A stretch of 64,000 nucleotides of DNA, taken from positions 7,659,001-7,723,000 of the forward strand of contig NZ_CP137573.1 in NCBI RefSeq assembly GCF_033343995.1. Reading direction: 5' to 3'. The notes beneath the pieces are model-generated. The model saw only the letters and a list, made by a program, of their open reading frames with translations, ran no database searches and was not told the origin of the DNA. The position numbers were made by a program, and so were the translations under genes. Positions 17,786-26,257 of the stretch are shown one piece after another. The DNA comes from Streptomyces sp. HUAS YS2 (GTDB lineage Bacteria > Actinomycetota > Actinomycetes > Streptomycetales > Streptomycetaceae). The first letter of the stretch is position 1; each line of letters begins with the position of its first letter.

Positions 17786-18190
17786 ATGGACCGACTGGAC
17801 ATCATCGACACCTGCAACCGCATGGCCTGGCACGCGGACCAGCGCGAATGGGAGGCGCTGGCCGATCTGTTCGCCGACGAGGCGACGCTCGACTACACCA
17901 GTCTCAACGGTGGTGAGCCCGTCACCCTCACCCCGGCGCAGATCGTCGAGGGCTGGCGGACGGGCCTCGAGGCGTACGCCGCCACCCAGCATCTCCTCGG
18001 CACCCACCTGGTCACCGTCGACGGCGACGGCGCCGTGTGCACCGCCACCTTCCAGGCCACCCACCGCAAGGCGAACGCCTCCCGGTGGACGCTGGGTGGC
18101 ACCTACCGCTTCGACCTGATCCGCACGGGCGGCGAATGGCGCATCACCGGCGTGGTGATGACCGCGGTCTGGAGCGACGGAGAACGCTGA
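17786..18190 (+). CDS. SnoaL-like / NTF2-fold protein
   Basis: 134 residues from ATG 17786 with a strong AAGGAGGA site. It starts MDRLDIIDTCNRMAWHADQREWEALADLFADEATLDYTS, the typical SnoaL_4/NTF2 opening, and ends with the beta-sheet core TYRFDLIRTGGEWRITGVVMTAVW. Such proteins are small cyclases, dehydratases, isomerases or accessory proteins in polyketide and aromatic metabolism. It lies 78 bases upstream of a hydrolase and is likely cotranscribed with it. Confidence 0.85.
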   Translation: MDRLDIIDTCNRMAWHADQREWEALADLFADEATLDYTSLNGGEPVTLTPAQIVEGWRTGLEAYAATQHLLGTHLVTVDGDGAVCTATFQATHRKANASRWTLGGTYRFDLIRTGGEWRITGVVMTAVWSDGER

Positions 18191-18268
18191 TGGAGACAGC
18201 GAGCCCACCCACTCACCCCGCCGCCGGCGGCGTCATGGACTGACCACCAGAACAGCTAGGGAGCACAC

Positions 18269-19168
18269 ATGACACACAAGAACAAGGTCACCTTCGACAG
18301 CGAGGGCGTCGCCCTGACCGGCAACCTCTTCCTTCCCGAAAGCACGGGAGCCCCGGGCGGCCCGCTGCCCGGGATCGTGGTCGCCGGCACCTGGACCAGT
18401 GTCAAGGAGATGATGGCCGACCGGCACGCCGAGCGGCTCGCCGCCCACGGATACGCCGCGTTGTCCTTCGACTTCACGGGCTTCGGCGAGTCCGGGGGCG
18501 CGCCGCGGGACGTGGAGAACCCGACTCTCAAGGTCCGCGACATCCACCACGCGCTCACCTTCCTGGCCGCCCACGAAGCGGTCGACGGCGACCGGTTGGG
18601 CGCGCTCGGGATCTGCGCGGCGGCGATGTACATGTCCGACACCACCGCGCGCGACCCCCGGGTCCGCTCGCTGGCCCTCGTCGCCCCGTGGCTGCACGAC
18701 GCCACCGTCGTCGAGCACGCCTACGGCGGCGCGGAAGCGGTCGCCGCACGCATCAAGACCGCGGGGGAGGCCCGCGCCCGCTACGACGAGACCGGCGAGG
18801 TCACGTACGTGCCCGTCGTCTCCGCCACCGACGAACGCGCCGCCATGCCGTACGACATCGACTTCTACCTCAACCCCGCCCGCGGCAACGTTCCCGCCTG
18901 GCCCAACCGCTTCGCCGTCATGTCCTGGGCGGACTGGCTCACCTACGACGCCATCGCCCTCGCGCCGCGGATCGACCGGCCCACCCTCCTGGTGCACAGC
19001 GAGGACGCCGCGATCCCCGAGGGCGCCCGCCGCTTCCACGCGGGTCTCGCCGGCCCCAAGGACTTTCTGTGGACGCAGGGCACGCAATTCGACTTCTACG
19101 ACTCCGAACCGCAGGTCACCATCGCCGTCGACACGGTGGCCGCCCATTTCGCGCGGACGCTGTCGTGA
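18269..19168 (+). CDS. Alpha/beta hydrolase with Cys at the nucleophile position
   Basis: 299 residues from ATG 18269 (AGGGAG upstream). Oxyanion region VVAGTWTSVKEMMAD, FDFTGFGESGG, nucleophile elbow LGALGICAAAMY (Cys near 118 where most hydrolases have Ser, as in dienelactone hydrolase), Asp in LLVHSEDAAIPEGARR, and C-terminal FYDSEP in place of the usual His-containing loop. Resembles the YcjY/dienelactone-hydrolase-related group. Its stop overlaps the GTG of a broken NAD(P)-binding gene (GTGA). Confidence 0.82.
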   Translation: MTHKNKVTFDSEGVALTGNLFLPESTGAPGGPLPGIVVAGTWTSVKEMMADRHAERLAAHGYAALSFDFTGFGESGGAPRDVENPTLKVRDIHHALTFLAAHEAVDGDRLGALGICAAAMYMSDTTARDPRVRSLALVAPWLHDATVVEHAYGGAEAVAARIKTAGEARARYDETGEVTYVPVVSATDERAAMPYDIDFYLNPARGNVPAWPNRFAVMSWADWLTYDAIALAPRIDRPTLLVHSEDAAIPEGARRFHAGLAGPKDFLWTQGTQFDFYDSEPQVTIAVDTVAAHFARTLS

Positions 19169-19275
19169 TCCTCGTCACCGGGGCCACCGGGAACGTGGGG
19201 GAGAGGTCGCCCAGGCCCTGGCCACGTCGGAGAGCCGGTACGCGCCCCGGTCCGGCAGCCGACGGTCTAACCGAC
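19165..19275 (+). pseudogene. NmrA-like NAD(P)-binding protein, 5' fragment
   Basis: GTG 19165 overlaps the hydrolase stop by 4 bases. It reads VILVTGATGNVG, the Rossmann start of NmrA/SDR-a proteins; a frameshift follows immediately and the next frame reads EVAQALATSESRYAPR. It ends in transposase sequence. This was probably the last gene of the SnoaL/hydrolase operon. Confidence 0.6.
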
Positions 19276-19282
19276 GGAACAG

Positions 19283-19425
19283 GCGGTCGGCACGCTGTCG
19301 AGCGATGCATCAACCGGATCAAGCAGTGGCGCGGCCCGGCCACACGAACGGACAAACTCGCCATCGCCCACCAGGCCGCACTGCACTGCACCTAGCCGCC
19401 ATTCTCATCTGGACGCGGCGATAGC
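19283..19425 (+). pseudogene. IS5-type transposase C-terminal relic
   Basis: RHAVERCINRIKQWRG, then TRTDKLAIAHQAALH, and, after a small shift, LAAILIWTRR match the C-terminal end of IS5-family transposases. No inverted repeats were found at its edges. Confidence 0.65.
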
Positions 19426-19614
19426 ACCGAACCCCGTGCTCGGCCCGCATGCTCCTGGGTCAACCGCGTGCTCGCCGGGGTCGCCTTCTTCGTTGAGCAA
19501 CGACACCATCGCCCGCTCATTGTTGGTCACGAAGGCCAACAAGCGACCAGACGAACTGGCCAGCCACGTCTCACGCTGACCTCCGTCGATCCTCGCCCGA
19601 AGCACCTGCCGCAC
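19405..19614 (-). pseudogene. Imm1-family immunity protein fragment
   Basis: The frame reads RLLAFVTNNERAMVSLLNEE and continues GDPGEHAVDPGACG, strongly resembling the N-terminal half of Imm1 immunity proteins found with polymorphic toxins. It stops after about 69 residues, next to the transposase relic, and lacks the second half (NGQxD region). No toxin gene remains nearby. Confidence 0.6.
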
Positions 19615-19680
19615 AAGTCGGACGACACCGGCACACCACTGCCGTCGTCGATCAACCGGACAGGCTGTGGCTAGGAACGG

Positions 19681-20082
19681 TCAGCCGTCCTCACGGCCTG
19701 CGCGGCTGCGCTCGCGCAGCGAGATGCGGTCGCCGTCCGGGTCCGCCGTCTCGATGCGGACGCCGAAGCCGTAGTCCACCGGCTCCGGCTCGTCGAAGGT
19801 CACACCGCGGTCGCGGAACACTTTGAAGTCCGCGCGCAGGTCGTCCGACTCGAGGATGACCGGGCCGGGCGTTGCGCCCGGCTCGGCCGGCTGGCCCGCG
19901 GCTGGGGCGTGCGCCCACAGGAGGATCTCGACGGGACTGCCGGGGACGCCCACGGTGAGGAAACGCCCGCCGGGGTTCGGGTAGTCGATGCGCTTCTCCA
20001 GGCCGAGCTGCTCGGTGTAGAACCGCAGCGCGCGGTCCTGATTGGTGACGTACAGCGTCACGTACATGACGTTGGTCAGCAT
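19681..20082 (-). CDS. VOC (glyoxalase/bleomycin-resistance fold) protein
   Basis: 133 residues from ATG 20082 (MLTNVMYVTLYVTNQDRALRFYTEQLG); a longer start at 20115 is possible but the domain begins here. One VOC domain with two beta-alpha-beta-beta-beta modules: RFLTVGVPGSPVEILLW and VDYGFGVRIETADPDGDRISL. Glu and other ligands are plausible metal sites but the substrate is unknown. Single gene. Confidence 0.85.
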   Translation of the reverse strand: MLTNVMYVTLYVTNQDRALRFYTEQLGLEKRIDYPNPGGRFLTVGVPGSPVEILLWAHAPAAGQPAEPGATPGPVILESDDLRADFKVFRDRGVTFDEPEPVDYGFGVRIETADPDGDRISLRERSRAGREDG

Positions 20083-20323
20083 GGGGTCGTCCTTCCATCG
20101 GTCGGTCTGTTTCATCTCTCTGACGGACCCCGGCAGGAGAATGTGACGGATGGACGGAGGAAGTCTGCCGACCGACGGCGTCGAGGCTTACGGCTGAGGT
20201 CGTCGAGCCCGGCAGGTCTGTGCTGGCCCGTTCACGACGTCCGTGCGGCGCGCTCCTCGGCGTCCCGCCAGTACTCCGTCTTGTGCAGCCGCATCTGGCC
20301 ATCGGGCCGGCGTACGGCAGCGC

Positions 20324-21202
20324 TCAGAAGGCGGCCCAGCGGGTGACCGTGAACCGTTCGCCGTCGCGGTGCACCTCGGCCGCGCCGGCGCCGGCGAAGT
20401 GGGCCGGGATCACCAGTTCCTTCGTGTCAGTGGCGCGTTCGAGGACGCCGCGGCGGGTGGCGGCGGCCTGGGCGGGGTCTTCGCAGAAGCAGCTGTTGCA
20501 GGCCGGCGCGCGGAGCTGGACCGGGCTGTGCAGGATGTCGCCGACAAAGACGGCCCGCTCGCCGCCGGAGGCCACGCGCAGGACGCACGAGCCGGGCGTG
20601 TGGCCGGGCGCGGCCTCCAGGGTCAGGTGGGCGTCCAGTCGCAGGGTGTCCTCCCACAGGACGGCCTGTCCGGCGCGCAGGACCGGTGCGACGCTGTCCG
20701 CGAAGAGGTGCGGTTGCCGCTGCTCCGCGTAGGCGCGGTCGGCGGCCGGGAGGTAGTAGGTCGCCCGGGGGAACATCGGGGCCCATTCGCCGTCCCGCGC
20801 CTCGGTGTTCCAGCCGACGTGGTCGGCGTGCAGATGGGTGTTGATCACGACGTCGACGTCCTCGGGGTGTATGCCGGCGGCCGCGAGCCGGGCGGGGAAG
20901 TCCGACTGCCGCCGGTGGAACTGCGGGGCGTCGGGCCGCTCGCGGTCGTCGCCGACGCCGGTGTCGACGAGGACGGTGCGGCCCTCACTGCGGACGACCC
21001 AGGTCTGCAGGGCGCCGACGTACTGGTCGGCGGCAGGCTCCCAGTGGTCCGGTGCGAGCCAGCGCTGCTCCGCCCGCCAGGCCTCCGGCTCGATGTCCGG
21101 GAAGACGGCGAGCGCGGGCGCGAACGGTCCCTGCCACTCCCTCACCCTGATGATCTCCACGTCGCCCAGCACGATGCTTTCCACGGTGTTCCTCCGGTTC
21201 AA
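20324..21202 (-). CDS. MBL-fold metallohydrolase
   Basis: 292 residues. Metal-binding motif HLHADHVGWN (about 121-130, HxHxDH), HTPGSC (third His, about 196), GDILHSPVQ (Asp) and a late PAHF His. Resembles quorum-quenching lactonase/N-acyl-homoserine-lactonase-type and related hydrolases of the MBL superfamily. Divergent from an AraC-type regulator; a 10-bp inverted repeat lies between them, so control by that regulator is likely. Confidence 0.88.
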   Translation of the reverse strand: MNRRNTVESIVLGDVEIIRVREWQGPFAPALAVFPDIEPEAWRAEQRWLAPDHWEPAADQYVGALQTWVVRSEGRTVLVDTGVGDDRERPDAPQFHRRQSDFPARLAAAGIHPEDVDVVINTHLHADHVGWNTEARDGEWAPMFPRATYYLPAADRAYAEQRQPHLFADSVAPVLRAGQAVLWEDTLRLDAHLTLEAAPGHTPGSCVLRVASGGERAVFVGDILHSPVQLRAPACNSCFCEDPAQAAATRRGVLERATDTKELVIPAHFAGAGAAEVHRDGERFTVTRWAAF

Positions 21203-21245
21203 CTAGTACGTGTGTCGCCTGCGATGCGATCAGCGTAGGAAGCGA

Positions 21246-21280
21246 TGGATGAGCCGCTCAATGCTTCATGGGCTCATCCA
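21246..21280. promoter_or_regulatory. Inverted repeat between divergent MBL and AraC genes
   Basis: TGGATGAGCC (21246-21255) and GGCTCATCCA (21271-21280) are perfect 10-bp arms with a 15-base spacer. The element sits 44 bases upstream of the MBL start (21202) and 36 bases before the AraC start (21316), fitting a shared operator. Confidence 0.6.
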
Positions 21281-21315
21281 AATACGCATCACGCTCACCG
21301 TTGTACGCTCAGCGG

Positions 21316-22305
21316 ATGGATGTGGTGAGCGACGCCATCACGGCGGTGCGAGTCGGGCGGCCGGAGTCCACGCGGGTGCGCGTGGCGGGGACTTGGTGCA
21401 CAAGGCTCGCGGCGTACGACGGGGCGGGGTTCCACGTCGTGCTCGAAGGCAGCTGCCTGCTGCTGCCCGACGACGGTCCTCCGGTCGCGCTCGGTCCCGG
21501 TGACGCGGCGCTGCTCCCGCACGGGACGGGCCATGTGCTGGCGCACGGGCCGGTGGATGCCGGGGCGGTGGAGCGGGCGTTTCCCTTCGAGCGATGGAAC
21601 GGAGAGCCCGGGCAGGCGCAGGACGGCGCCGAGGGCGGTTCGGACGGCGCGGTGGACGGCGCGGTGGAGATGTTGTGCGGGAAGTACCGGCTCGATCGCA
21701 CGCACGGCCATCCCCTCATGACGGAGCTTCCGGACGTTCTCCACGTACCGCACCGAGTGGGGCGCAACCCCGAACTGCGTGCGGCGATCGACTTGTTGGG
21801 GCAGGAGGTGGGCGCCGACCGGCCGGGCTCCGGGATCGCCCTCCCCGGGCTGATCGACCTGCTGCTCGTGTACCTCGTCCGGGCCTGGCTGGACGGGGAG
21901 GCGGACGAATCCCACGCAGGCGGCCGCTGGCCGGCCGCGCTGCGCGATCCGGCGGTGGCCTCGGCGCTGCGCGCGATGCACGAGCACCCGGCCCGGCCGT
22001 GGACGAACGAGCGCCTGGCCGCCGGGGCGGGCGTGTCGCGGGCCACCCTGACGCGCCGGTTCACGGCGCTTCTGGGCCGGCCGCCGATGGCGTACCTGAC
22101 CTGGTGGCGGCTGACCCGGGCGGCGACGCTGCTGCGTGACACCGAGGACTCCCTCAACTCCGTCGCGCGTCAGGTCGGCTACAGCTCGCCGTACGCCCTG
22201 TCGCACGCGTTCACCCGGCTCTTCGGCACCACGCCGGGCCGATACCGGCGCGCAGCGGATCAGGCGGCAGCCGGGGCCGAGGGCTCGGTGAGGGCGAGCG
22301 GTTAG
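21316..22305 (+). CDS. AraC-family transcriptional regulator
   Basis: 329 residues from ATG 21316. N-terminal cupin-type sensor (AraC_binding_2/DUF6597-like; LEGSCLLLPDDGPPVALGPG), linker rich in Asp/Gly (about 100-120), and C-terminal double HTH (about 215-310) with LAAGAGVSRATLTRRFTALL and SVARQVGYSSPYALSHAFTR. Probably controls the divergent MBL hydrolase. Confidence 0.9.
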   Translation: MDVVSDAITAVRVGRPESTRVRVAGTWCTRLAAYDGAGFHVVLEGSCLLLPDDGPPVALGPGDAALLPHGTGHVLAHGPVDAGAVERAFPFERWNGEPGQAQDGAEGGSDGAVDGAVEMLCGKYRLDRTHGHPLMTELPDVLHVPHRVGRNPELRAAIDLLGQEVGADRPGSGIALPGLIDLLLVYLVRAWLDGEADESHAGGRWPAALRDPAVASALRAMHEHPARPWTNERLAAGAGVSRATLTRRFTALLGRPPMAYLTWWRLTRAATLLRDTEDSLNSVARQVGYSSPYALSHAFTRLFGTTPGRYRRAADQAAAGAEGSVRASG

Positions 22306-22383
22306 GAGGTACCGGGGCGGCCGTCGGGGACGACGCCCTCGGCGCGGGCGGGGAACGGGGGTGAGGGCCACGTCACTGCTCCG

Positions 22384-22600
22384 GTGGTCCAGGGACAGGC
22401 GGACGCCATGCTCGCGTATCTGAAGGACACGTTCGACGCCTTGCGCGCCGAGGGCGTCCAGCACCCCCGCATGGTGAGTGTCGGCCCGCAGTGCCGGATC
22501 ACTGGCAGGCGCGGCCGCTTTCGCGCTCTCGACGAGTTCTCGCGGGACGTCGCGCAGCGTGGCGGGGCATGGGTCGCCACGCGCGCCGAGCAGCCGGGTC
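22384..22600 (+). pseudogene. Polysaccharide-deacetylase/PuuE-like C-terminal fragment
   Basis: About 70 residues read ADAMLAYLKDTFDALRAEG, then VSVGPQCRITGRRGRFRALD and GGAWVATRA, resembling the C-terminal end of allantoinase-type (PuuE) polysaccharide deacetylases (SVGLHCRxxGRPGR). It fuses directly to the DUF6292 relic at 22601 and has no start or N-terminal catalytic region. Confidence 0.5.
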
Positions 22601-22791
22601 CAGGTAGCGACGCCGGCTCAAGGACGAGCACCTGGCCGCCGCCGTCCCCCCTCGCCACAGGGCAGCCTGCGCGGGCACCGGCGTCTGGGACGAGCGGTAC
22701 GGATGGCGCACCGCGACCAGCCACTGCCACCCGATCGGCAAGAACACGGGCGCCGCGCCAGAGGGCGAAGGCACCGCTACATCGATTACGG
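22601..22791 (+). pseudogene. Decayed copy of the DUF6292 gene 3' part
   Basis: About 190 bases align collinearly with 58561-58751 inside the DUF6292 gene. A block of 37 bases is identical (22686-22722 and 58645-58681), other parts differ by substitutions and small indels, and no single reading frame stays open. It indicates a second, now lost, copy of that gene family. Confidence 0.8.
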
Positions 22792-22853
22792 GCGGTGGCC
22801 ACGACGGCCCCCGCCAGGAACTCTCCGTACCAGCGGAATATAGGATTCCGCAG

Positions 22854-23372
22854 ATGCGCGAAATCGACCTGTTCAACTCCATGCCCTCCGGCGGCGACCT
22901 CGGTCGGTTCCAGGCGGCTTCGGGGGCCCGTGCCGGCTCTCCGGCGGGTCTCATGCCGCGCTGCGCCGCAACTGCCATCGATCTGGTCATCGGTGTCGCG
23001 GTGATTCTCGTTCCGCTGGTCGGCCTCGACCGGATTCTCACGGCCGCCGGTGTCGCCGACGGTGAAGCCGGTGTGATCTGGCTCGCGACCGCCGCCCTCT
23101 GGGTAGCGGCCTTCTTCCTGCTCTACTCCCCGCTGAGCGTGTCGCGCTGGGGCGCGACTCCCGGCAAGCGGGCCCTGCGCCTCGAAGTGGTGCGCTTCGA
23201 GACCGGCGAGCGTATCGGTTACGGCTCGGCGTTCGCCCGGCACCTTACGAACCTCGCGGTGACCGGCATCCCGGTGCTGTGTGTCGCCAACCTCTCGGCG
23301 ATCAACCTCAGCAAGGACCGCCGTGGCATGCACGACAAGGCTGCGGGCAGCGCGGTGATCCACCGCCGGTGA
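22854..23372 (+). CDS. RDD-family membrane protein
   Basis: 172 residues from ATG 22854. LMPRCAATAIDLVIGVAVIL contains the N-terminal R..D pattern of RDD; then a second helix, YSPLSVSRWGATPGKRALRLEVV (the conserved GxTxGKxxxxLxV), and a third helix ending with LSKDRRGMHDKAAGSAVI (D-x-x-GxHD). Function of RDD proteins is mostly unknown; some are implicated in ion exchange. Confidence 0.85.
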   Translation: MREIDLFNSMPSGGDLGRFQAASGARAGSPAGLMPRCAATAIDLVIGVAVILVPLVGLDRILTAAGVADGEAGVIWLATAALWVAAFFLLYSPLSVSRWGATPGKRALRLEVVRFETGERIGYGSAFARHLTNLAVTGIPVLCVANLSAINLSKDRRGMHDKAAGSAVIHRR

Positions 23373-23786
23373 CGGCGCAGCCAGGGCAAACGGCGACGCC
23401 GGGGATCGGCGAGAAGGCGGCCCGGTAGAGGCGGACCACCAGGCCGGCGCGGACACAGCTCGACCAGTACCTGCTGCCACGCGACGTCGACGTGCGACAG
23501 GACCGTGCCTGGCTTCTGCGTCGACGCGTCGGCTGCCCCTCCTGCCCCGCGCTCGGGCCCGGCGCAGCGCGGGCCCCTCATCCGGGCGGCCGGAGCGCAT
23601 ATGTGAGCAGGGCTGCGCCGTTTCCCGGTCGGGGGCGGGCAGGCCGGGGGCATGGTCGTGATGCGCTGCAGGCGGTTGGTCTCGCGTGAAGCGGTGTGGA
23701 TGGTTCAGCCGGGCGCGCCGTCCTGATCGGGTGGTTCGGCAGCGTGGCGGAGGTGCGGGCGTCGTCTCCTGGTATGTCATGAGTGC
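23373..23786. other. Gap without a supported gene
   Basis: About 410 bases with overlapping random open frames on both strands. A minus-strand stretch reading GTVLSHVDVAWQQVLVEL (around 23450-23510) looks faintly coding but is not recognised. Confidence 0.4.
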
Positions 23787-24926
23787 ATGATCGAACCGTC
23801 TGCTGCCGCACGACTTCGCCGGATCGCTCGTCGACGGGCCGCTGGGGACGATGGACGGCGCCGGAGCAGCTCGATCGGGCCGGGCCGTGACGGGGGTAGC
23901 AGCCGGTTGACGTGGTGGGCGCTGGCGGCGGCCATGCTGCCGGGGCTGGCTGCGCTGGTCGCGTTGGTGTTCACGTGGCTGTCGGTCGGTCAGACGAACA
24001 AGGATCTGCAGATCTCCGAGCAGGGACAGATCACCAACCGGTTCAACGCCGCTATCACCAATCTGGGGTCGGCGTCGTTGGACGTGCGTCTGGGGGGTGT
24101 CTACGCGCTGCAGCGCATCATGCAGGACTCTCCTCGAGATCAGCCCACTGTGGTGTCGGTGTTGTCCGCGTTCGTGCGTCAGCACGCTTCCGTTCCGGTC
24201 AGTGGCTTCAGACCGGCAGGGGAGTACCGACCTGCGACCGACGTTGCGGCTGTGGTTTCGGTGCTGGGCGATCGGCCTGCCGGCCGGGAGGTGAGCCAGG
24301 ACGGGAAGCCGCTGTACCGGGTCGATCTGAGCGGCGCTGATCTCGGCGGCCTGGAGCGTGAGGTGGGGCTCACGGAAGGCGGCGTGCCCAGACGCGTCAA
24401 CTTCCGCTTCGCGGACTTCACCGGGGCGGACCTCCGGGACGCGGGCCTTGAGAATTTCGACCTCTCGGGCGCGTCCCTCGACCACGCGAACATGGCTGGC
24501 GTGAAGCTGCCGAACGCGGACCTGCGGCGTGCATTCCTCGGGGGCGCGAACTTGACCGACGCGCTTCTGGGTGCGGCCGACTTGACCGGCGCGGACCTCG
24601 ACGGAGCGAACCTTCACAACGCGCACCTGAGCAGGGCCGAGGAGGCCAGCGAGACCAGTGCTGCCGACTCGAGCGCCGACTTGACCGGTGCGCACCTGAT
24701 CGGGGCTGACCTCAGCGCTGCGGATCTGCGCGGCGTGCTCCTGATCGGAGCGGACTTGACTGGCGCGGACCTGGCCGGCGCCGACCTGCGCGGCGCGAAC
24801 CTGACCGGTGCTGACCTGAGCAACGCGGACTTGACCGGTGCGAAGCTGGCGGGCGCAGAACTCTCGGGCGCGATCCTCCGAGGCGCACGCGGAGTGCCTC
24901 CTGGCAGTAGTGGCGGCTCGCCGTGA
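23787..24926 (+). CDS. Membrane-anchored pentapeptide-repeat protein
   Basis: 379 residues. A basic N-terminus (about 1-40) is followed by one membrane helix (about 42-66), then VGQTNKDLQISEQGQITNRFNAAITNLGS and LDVRLGGVYALQRIMQDS, the hallmark of membrane-linked pentapeptide proteins of actinobacteria. From about 175 on there are more than 25 A(D/N)LxX repeats forming a right-handed quadrilateral beta-helix, interrupted by a short acidic insert (EEASETSAADSS). Role unknown; some pentapeptide proteins mimic DNA. Confidence 0.9.
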   Translation: MIEPSAAARLRRIARRRAAGDDGRRRSSSIGPGRDGGSSRLTWWALAAAMLPGLAALVALVFTWLSVGQTNKDLQISEQGQITNRFNAAITNLGSASLDVRLGGVYALQRIMQDSPRDQPTVVSVLSAFVRQHASVPVSGFRPAGEYRPATDVAAVVSVLGDRPAGREVSQDGKPLYRVDLSGADLGGLEREVGLTEGGVPRRVNFRFADFTGADLRDAGLENFDLSGASLDHANMAGVKLPNADLRRAFLGGANLTDALLGAADLTGADLDGANLHNAHLSRAEEASETSAADSSADLTGAHLIGADLSAADLRGVLLIGADLTGADLAGADLRGANLTGADLSNADLTGAKLAGAELSGAILRGARGVPPGSSGGSP

Positions 24927-25003
24927 TCCTCCGGCCGCCCGTGCCGACAGCCCGCACACGACGATCCGTGGCTATGGGTGGAGCGGGATGGACCGATTGG
25001 GCG

Positions 25004-25036
25004 GCTCGGTCCGTCGCCCGAGCGGACGGACCGAGC
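25004..25036 (+). terminator. Perfect 12-bp inverted repeat after the pentapeptide gene
   Basis: GCTCGGTCCGTC (25004-25015) and GACGGACCGAGC (25025-25036), spacer 9 bases, 78 bases after the stop. A strong RNA hairpin without T-run, probably terminating the pentapeptide transcript. Confidence 0.55.
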
Positions 25037-25133
25037 GGGAGCACCCATGGCCCGCAGCCGGACGGGACGGATCGAGCGGGAGCACCACGGCCCCGCAGCC
25101 CGAGGGCAGGGCGGCCGGGCCGTGGGTGCTCCC
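25031..25133. repeat. Imperfect tandem repeat with matching inverted copy
   Basis: Two imperfect direct copies of CGAGCGGGAGCACC plus flank (25033-25052 and 25073-25092, period about 40) are followed by an inverted version (GGCCGTGGGTGCTCCC, 25118-25133) that can pair with either one. Alternative RNA folds are possible between the pentapeptide gene and the LysR start at 25221. Confidence 0.55.
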
Positions 25134-25220
25134 GTCGGCTTCAGACGAGGTCCGTGGCGGGTTCGGTCGCGTAGCGGCTCATCGCGTCGAGATTGGCCTG
25201 TGGCGTCAGCGGCCTGCAGC

Positions 25221-26072
25221 GTGGAGTTACGTACCTTGCGCTACTTCGTCGCGGTCGCCGAGGAGCTCCACTTCGGCAGAGCCGCCACCCGACTGCACAT
25301 GAGCCAACCGCCGCTGAGCCGGGCGATCAAGCGGTTGGAGGCCGACGTCGGTGCCCCGCTGTTCGTCCGCTCGCCCGCCGGCGTCACGCTCACACCGGTG
25401 GGTACGGTTCTTCTCGACGAAGCACGGGACCTGCTCGACCACGCCGACCGCGTCGGTGTACGGGTGAGCGCGGCGGCCGGTACCGCGATCATCACCGTCG
25501 GCATCCTGGGCGACGGTACCGACCCGGGAGTGGCGCGGCTGGCCGCCGCCTTCCGCCGAAGCCACCCGGGCATCGACATCCGCGTCCGAGACACCGATCT
25601 GACCGACCCCACCTGCGGGCTGCGTACCGGACTCGTCGACGTCGCCTTGACCCGGGCACCGTTCGACGAGACTGCCCTGACGGTGCGTGTGCTGCAGACC
25701 GATCCGGTCGGGGTGGTCCTGCGCGCCGACGATCCGCTGGCCAGCCGCGACCGGCTGAGCCTGGCCGATCTGGGTGGGCGCCGCTGGTTCCGGTTCCCAC
25801 AGGGCACCGACCCCATCTGGCAGTCGTACTGGAACGGCGGCGAGCGGCGCGAGGGCCCGGTGGTCCGTGCCGTCCAGGAATGCCTGCAGGCCGTGGTGTG
25901 GAACGGCACGGTCGGCCTGGCCCCGCTCGGGCACGACCTGCCCGCGGAGCTGGCCTTGGTGCCTTTGGTCGACATGGCGCCGAGCAGAGTGGTGGTGGCG
26001 TGGAACGAAGGCAGCACCAACCCGTTGATCCGGTCCTTCGTCGAGATCGCAACAGCCGCGTACCGCCCCTGA
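25221..26072 (+). CDS. LysR-family transcriptional regulator
   Basis: 283 residues from GTG 25221 (VELRTLRYFVAVAEELHFGRAATRLHMSQPPLSRAIKRLE). N-terminal HTH (1-60) and effector-binding domain (about 85-280). Similar in the DNA-binding part to the LysR at 16.3 kb, but otherwise distinct. No divergent partner; the upstream repeats at 25004-25133 are a possible regulatory region. Targets unknown. Confidence 0.88.
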   Translation: MELRTLRYFVAVAEELHFGRAATRLHMSQPPLSRAIKRLEADVGAPLFVRSPAGVTLTPVGTVLLDEARDLLDHADRVGVRVSAAAGTAIITVGILGDGTDPGVARLAAAFRRSHPGIDIRVRDTDLTDPTCGLRTGLVDVALTRAPFDETALTVRVLQTDPVGVVLRADDPLASRDRLSLADLGGRRWFRFPQGTDPIWQSYWNGGERREGPVVRAVQECLQAVVWNGTVGLAPLGHDLPAELALVPLVDMAPSRVVVAWNEGSTNPLIRSFVEIATAAYRP

Positions 26073-26131
26073 GCACCAGGAGCAGGCGCTGGCGCAGATG
26101 GTGAGACGGTTCGTCTTGCTATGGTCGAGAC

Positions 26132-26158
26132 ATGGGTTCGCATTACGACTTCCGCTGA
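26132..26158 (+). promoter_or_regulatory. Eight-codon upstream ORF before the ABC-F gene
   Basis: ATG GGT TCG CAT TAC GAC TTC CGC TGA encodes MGSHYDFR. A TGCTATGGT stretch (26118-26126) resembles an extended -10 box only a few bases upstream, so the mRNA may be nearly leaderless here. About 100 bases separate its stop from the ABC-F start at 26258. ABC-F resistance genes are often controlled by ribosome-stalling leader peptides; attenuation here is inference. Confidence 0.5.
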
Positions 26159-26257
26159 TTCAGGGCGTCACGTTCCGGTCAGACCGCACTCCGATGAGCT
26201 GCGGCGGCCCGGCGTTCCTTCCGCCCCCCTGTTCGAACCCACCCAGGGAAACGAATC

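Noticed and set aside
22302..24959. 885-codon minus-strand open frame
   Set aside because: It covers the RDD and pentapeptide genes on the other strand; its repeated QVRxxQV pattern is the antisense of the pentapeptide repeats.
26220..26257. TGTTCGAACCC stretch resembling a tRNA T-loop
   Set aside because: No cloverleaf can be built around it: no acceptor, D or anticodon stem in the right distance.
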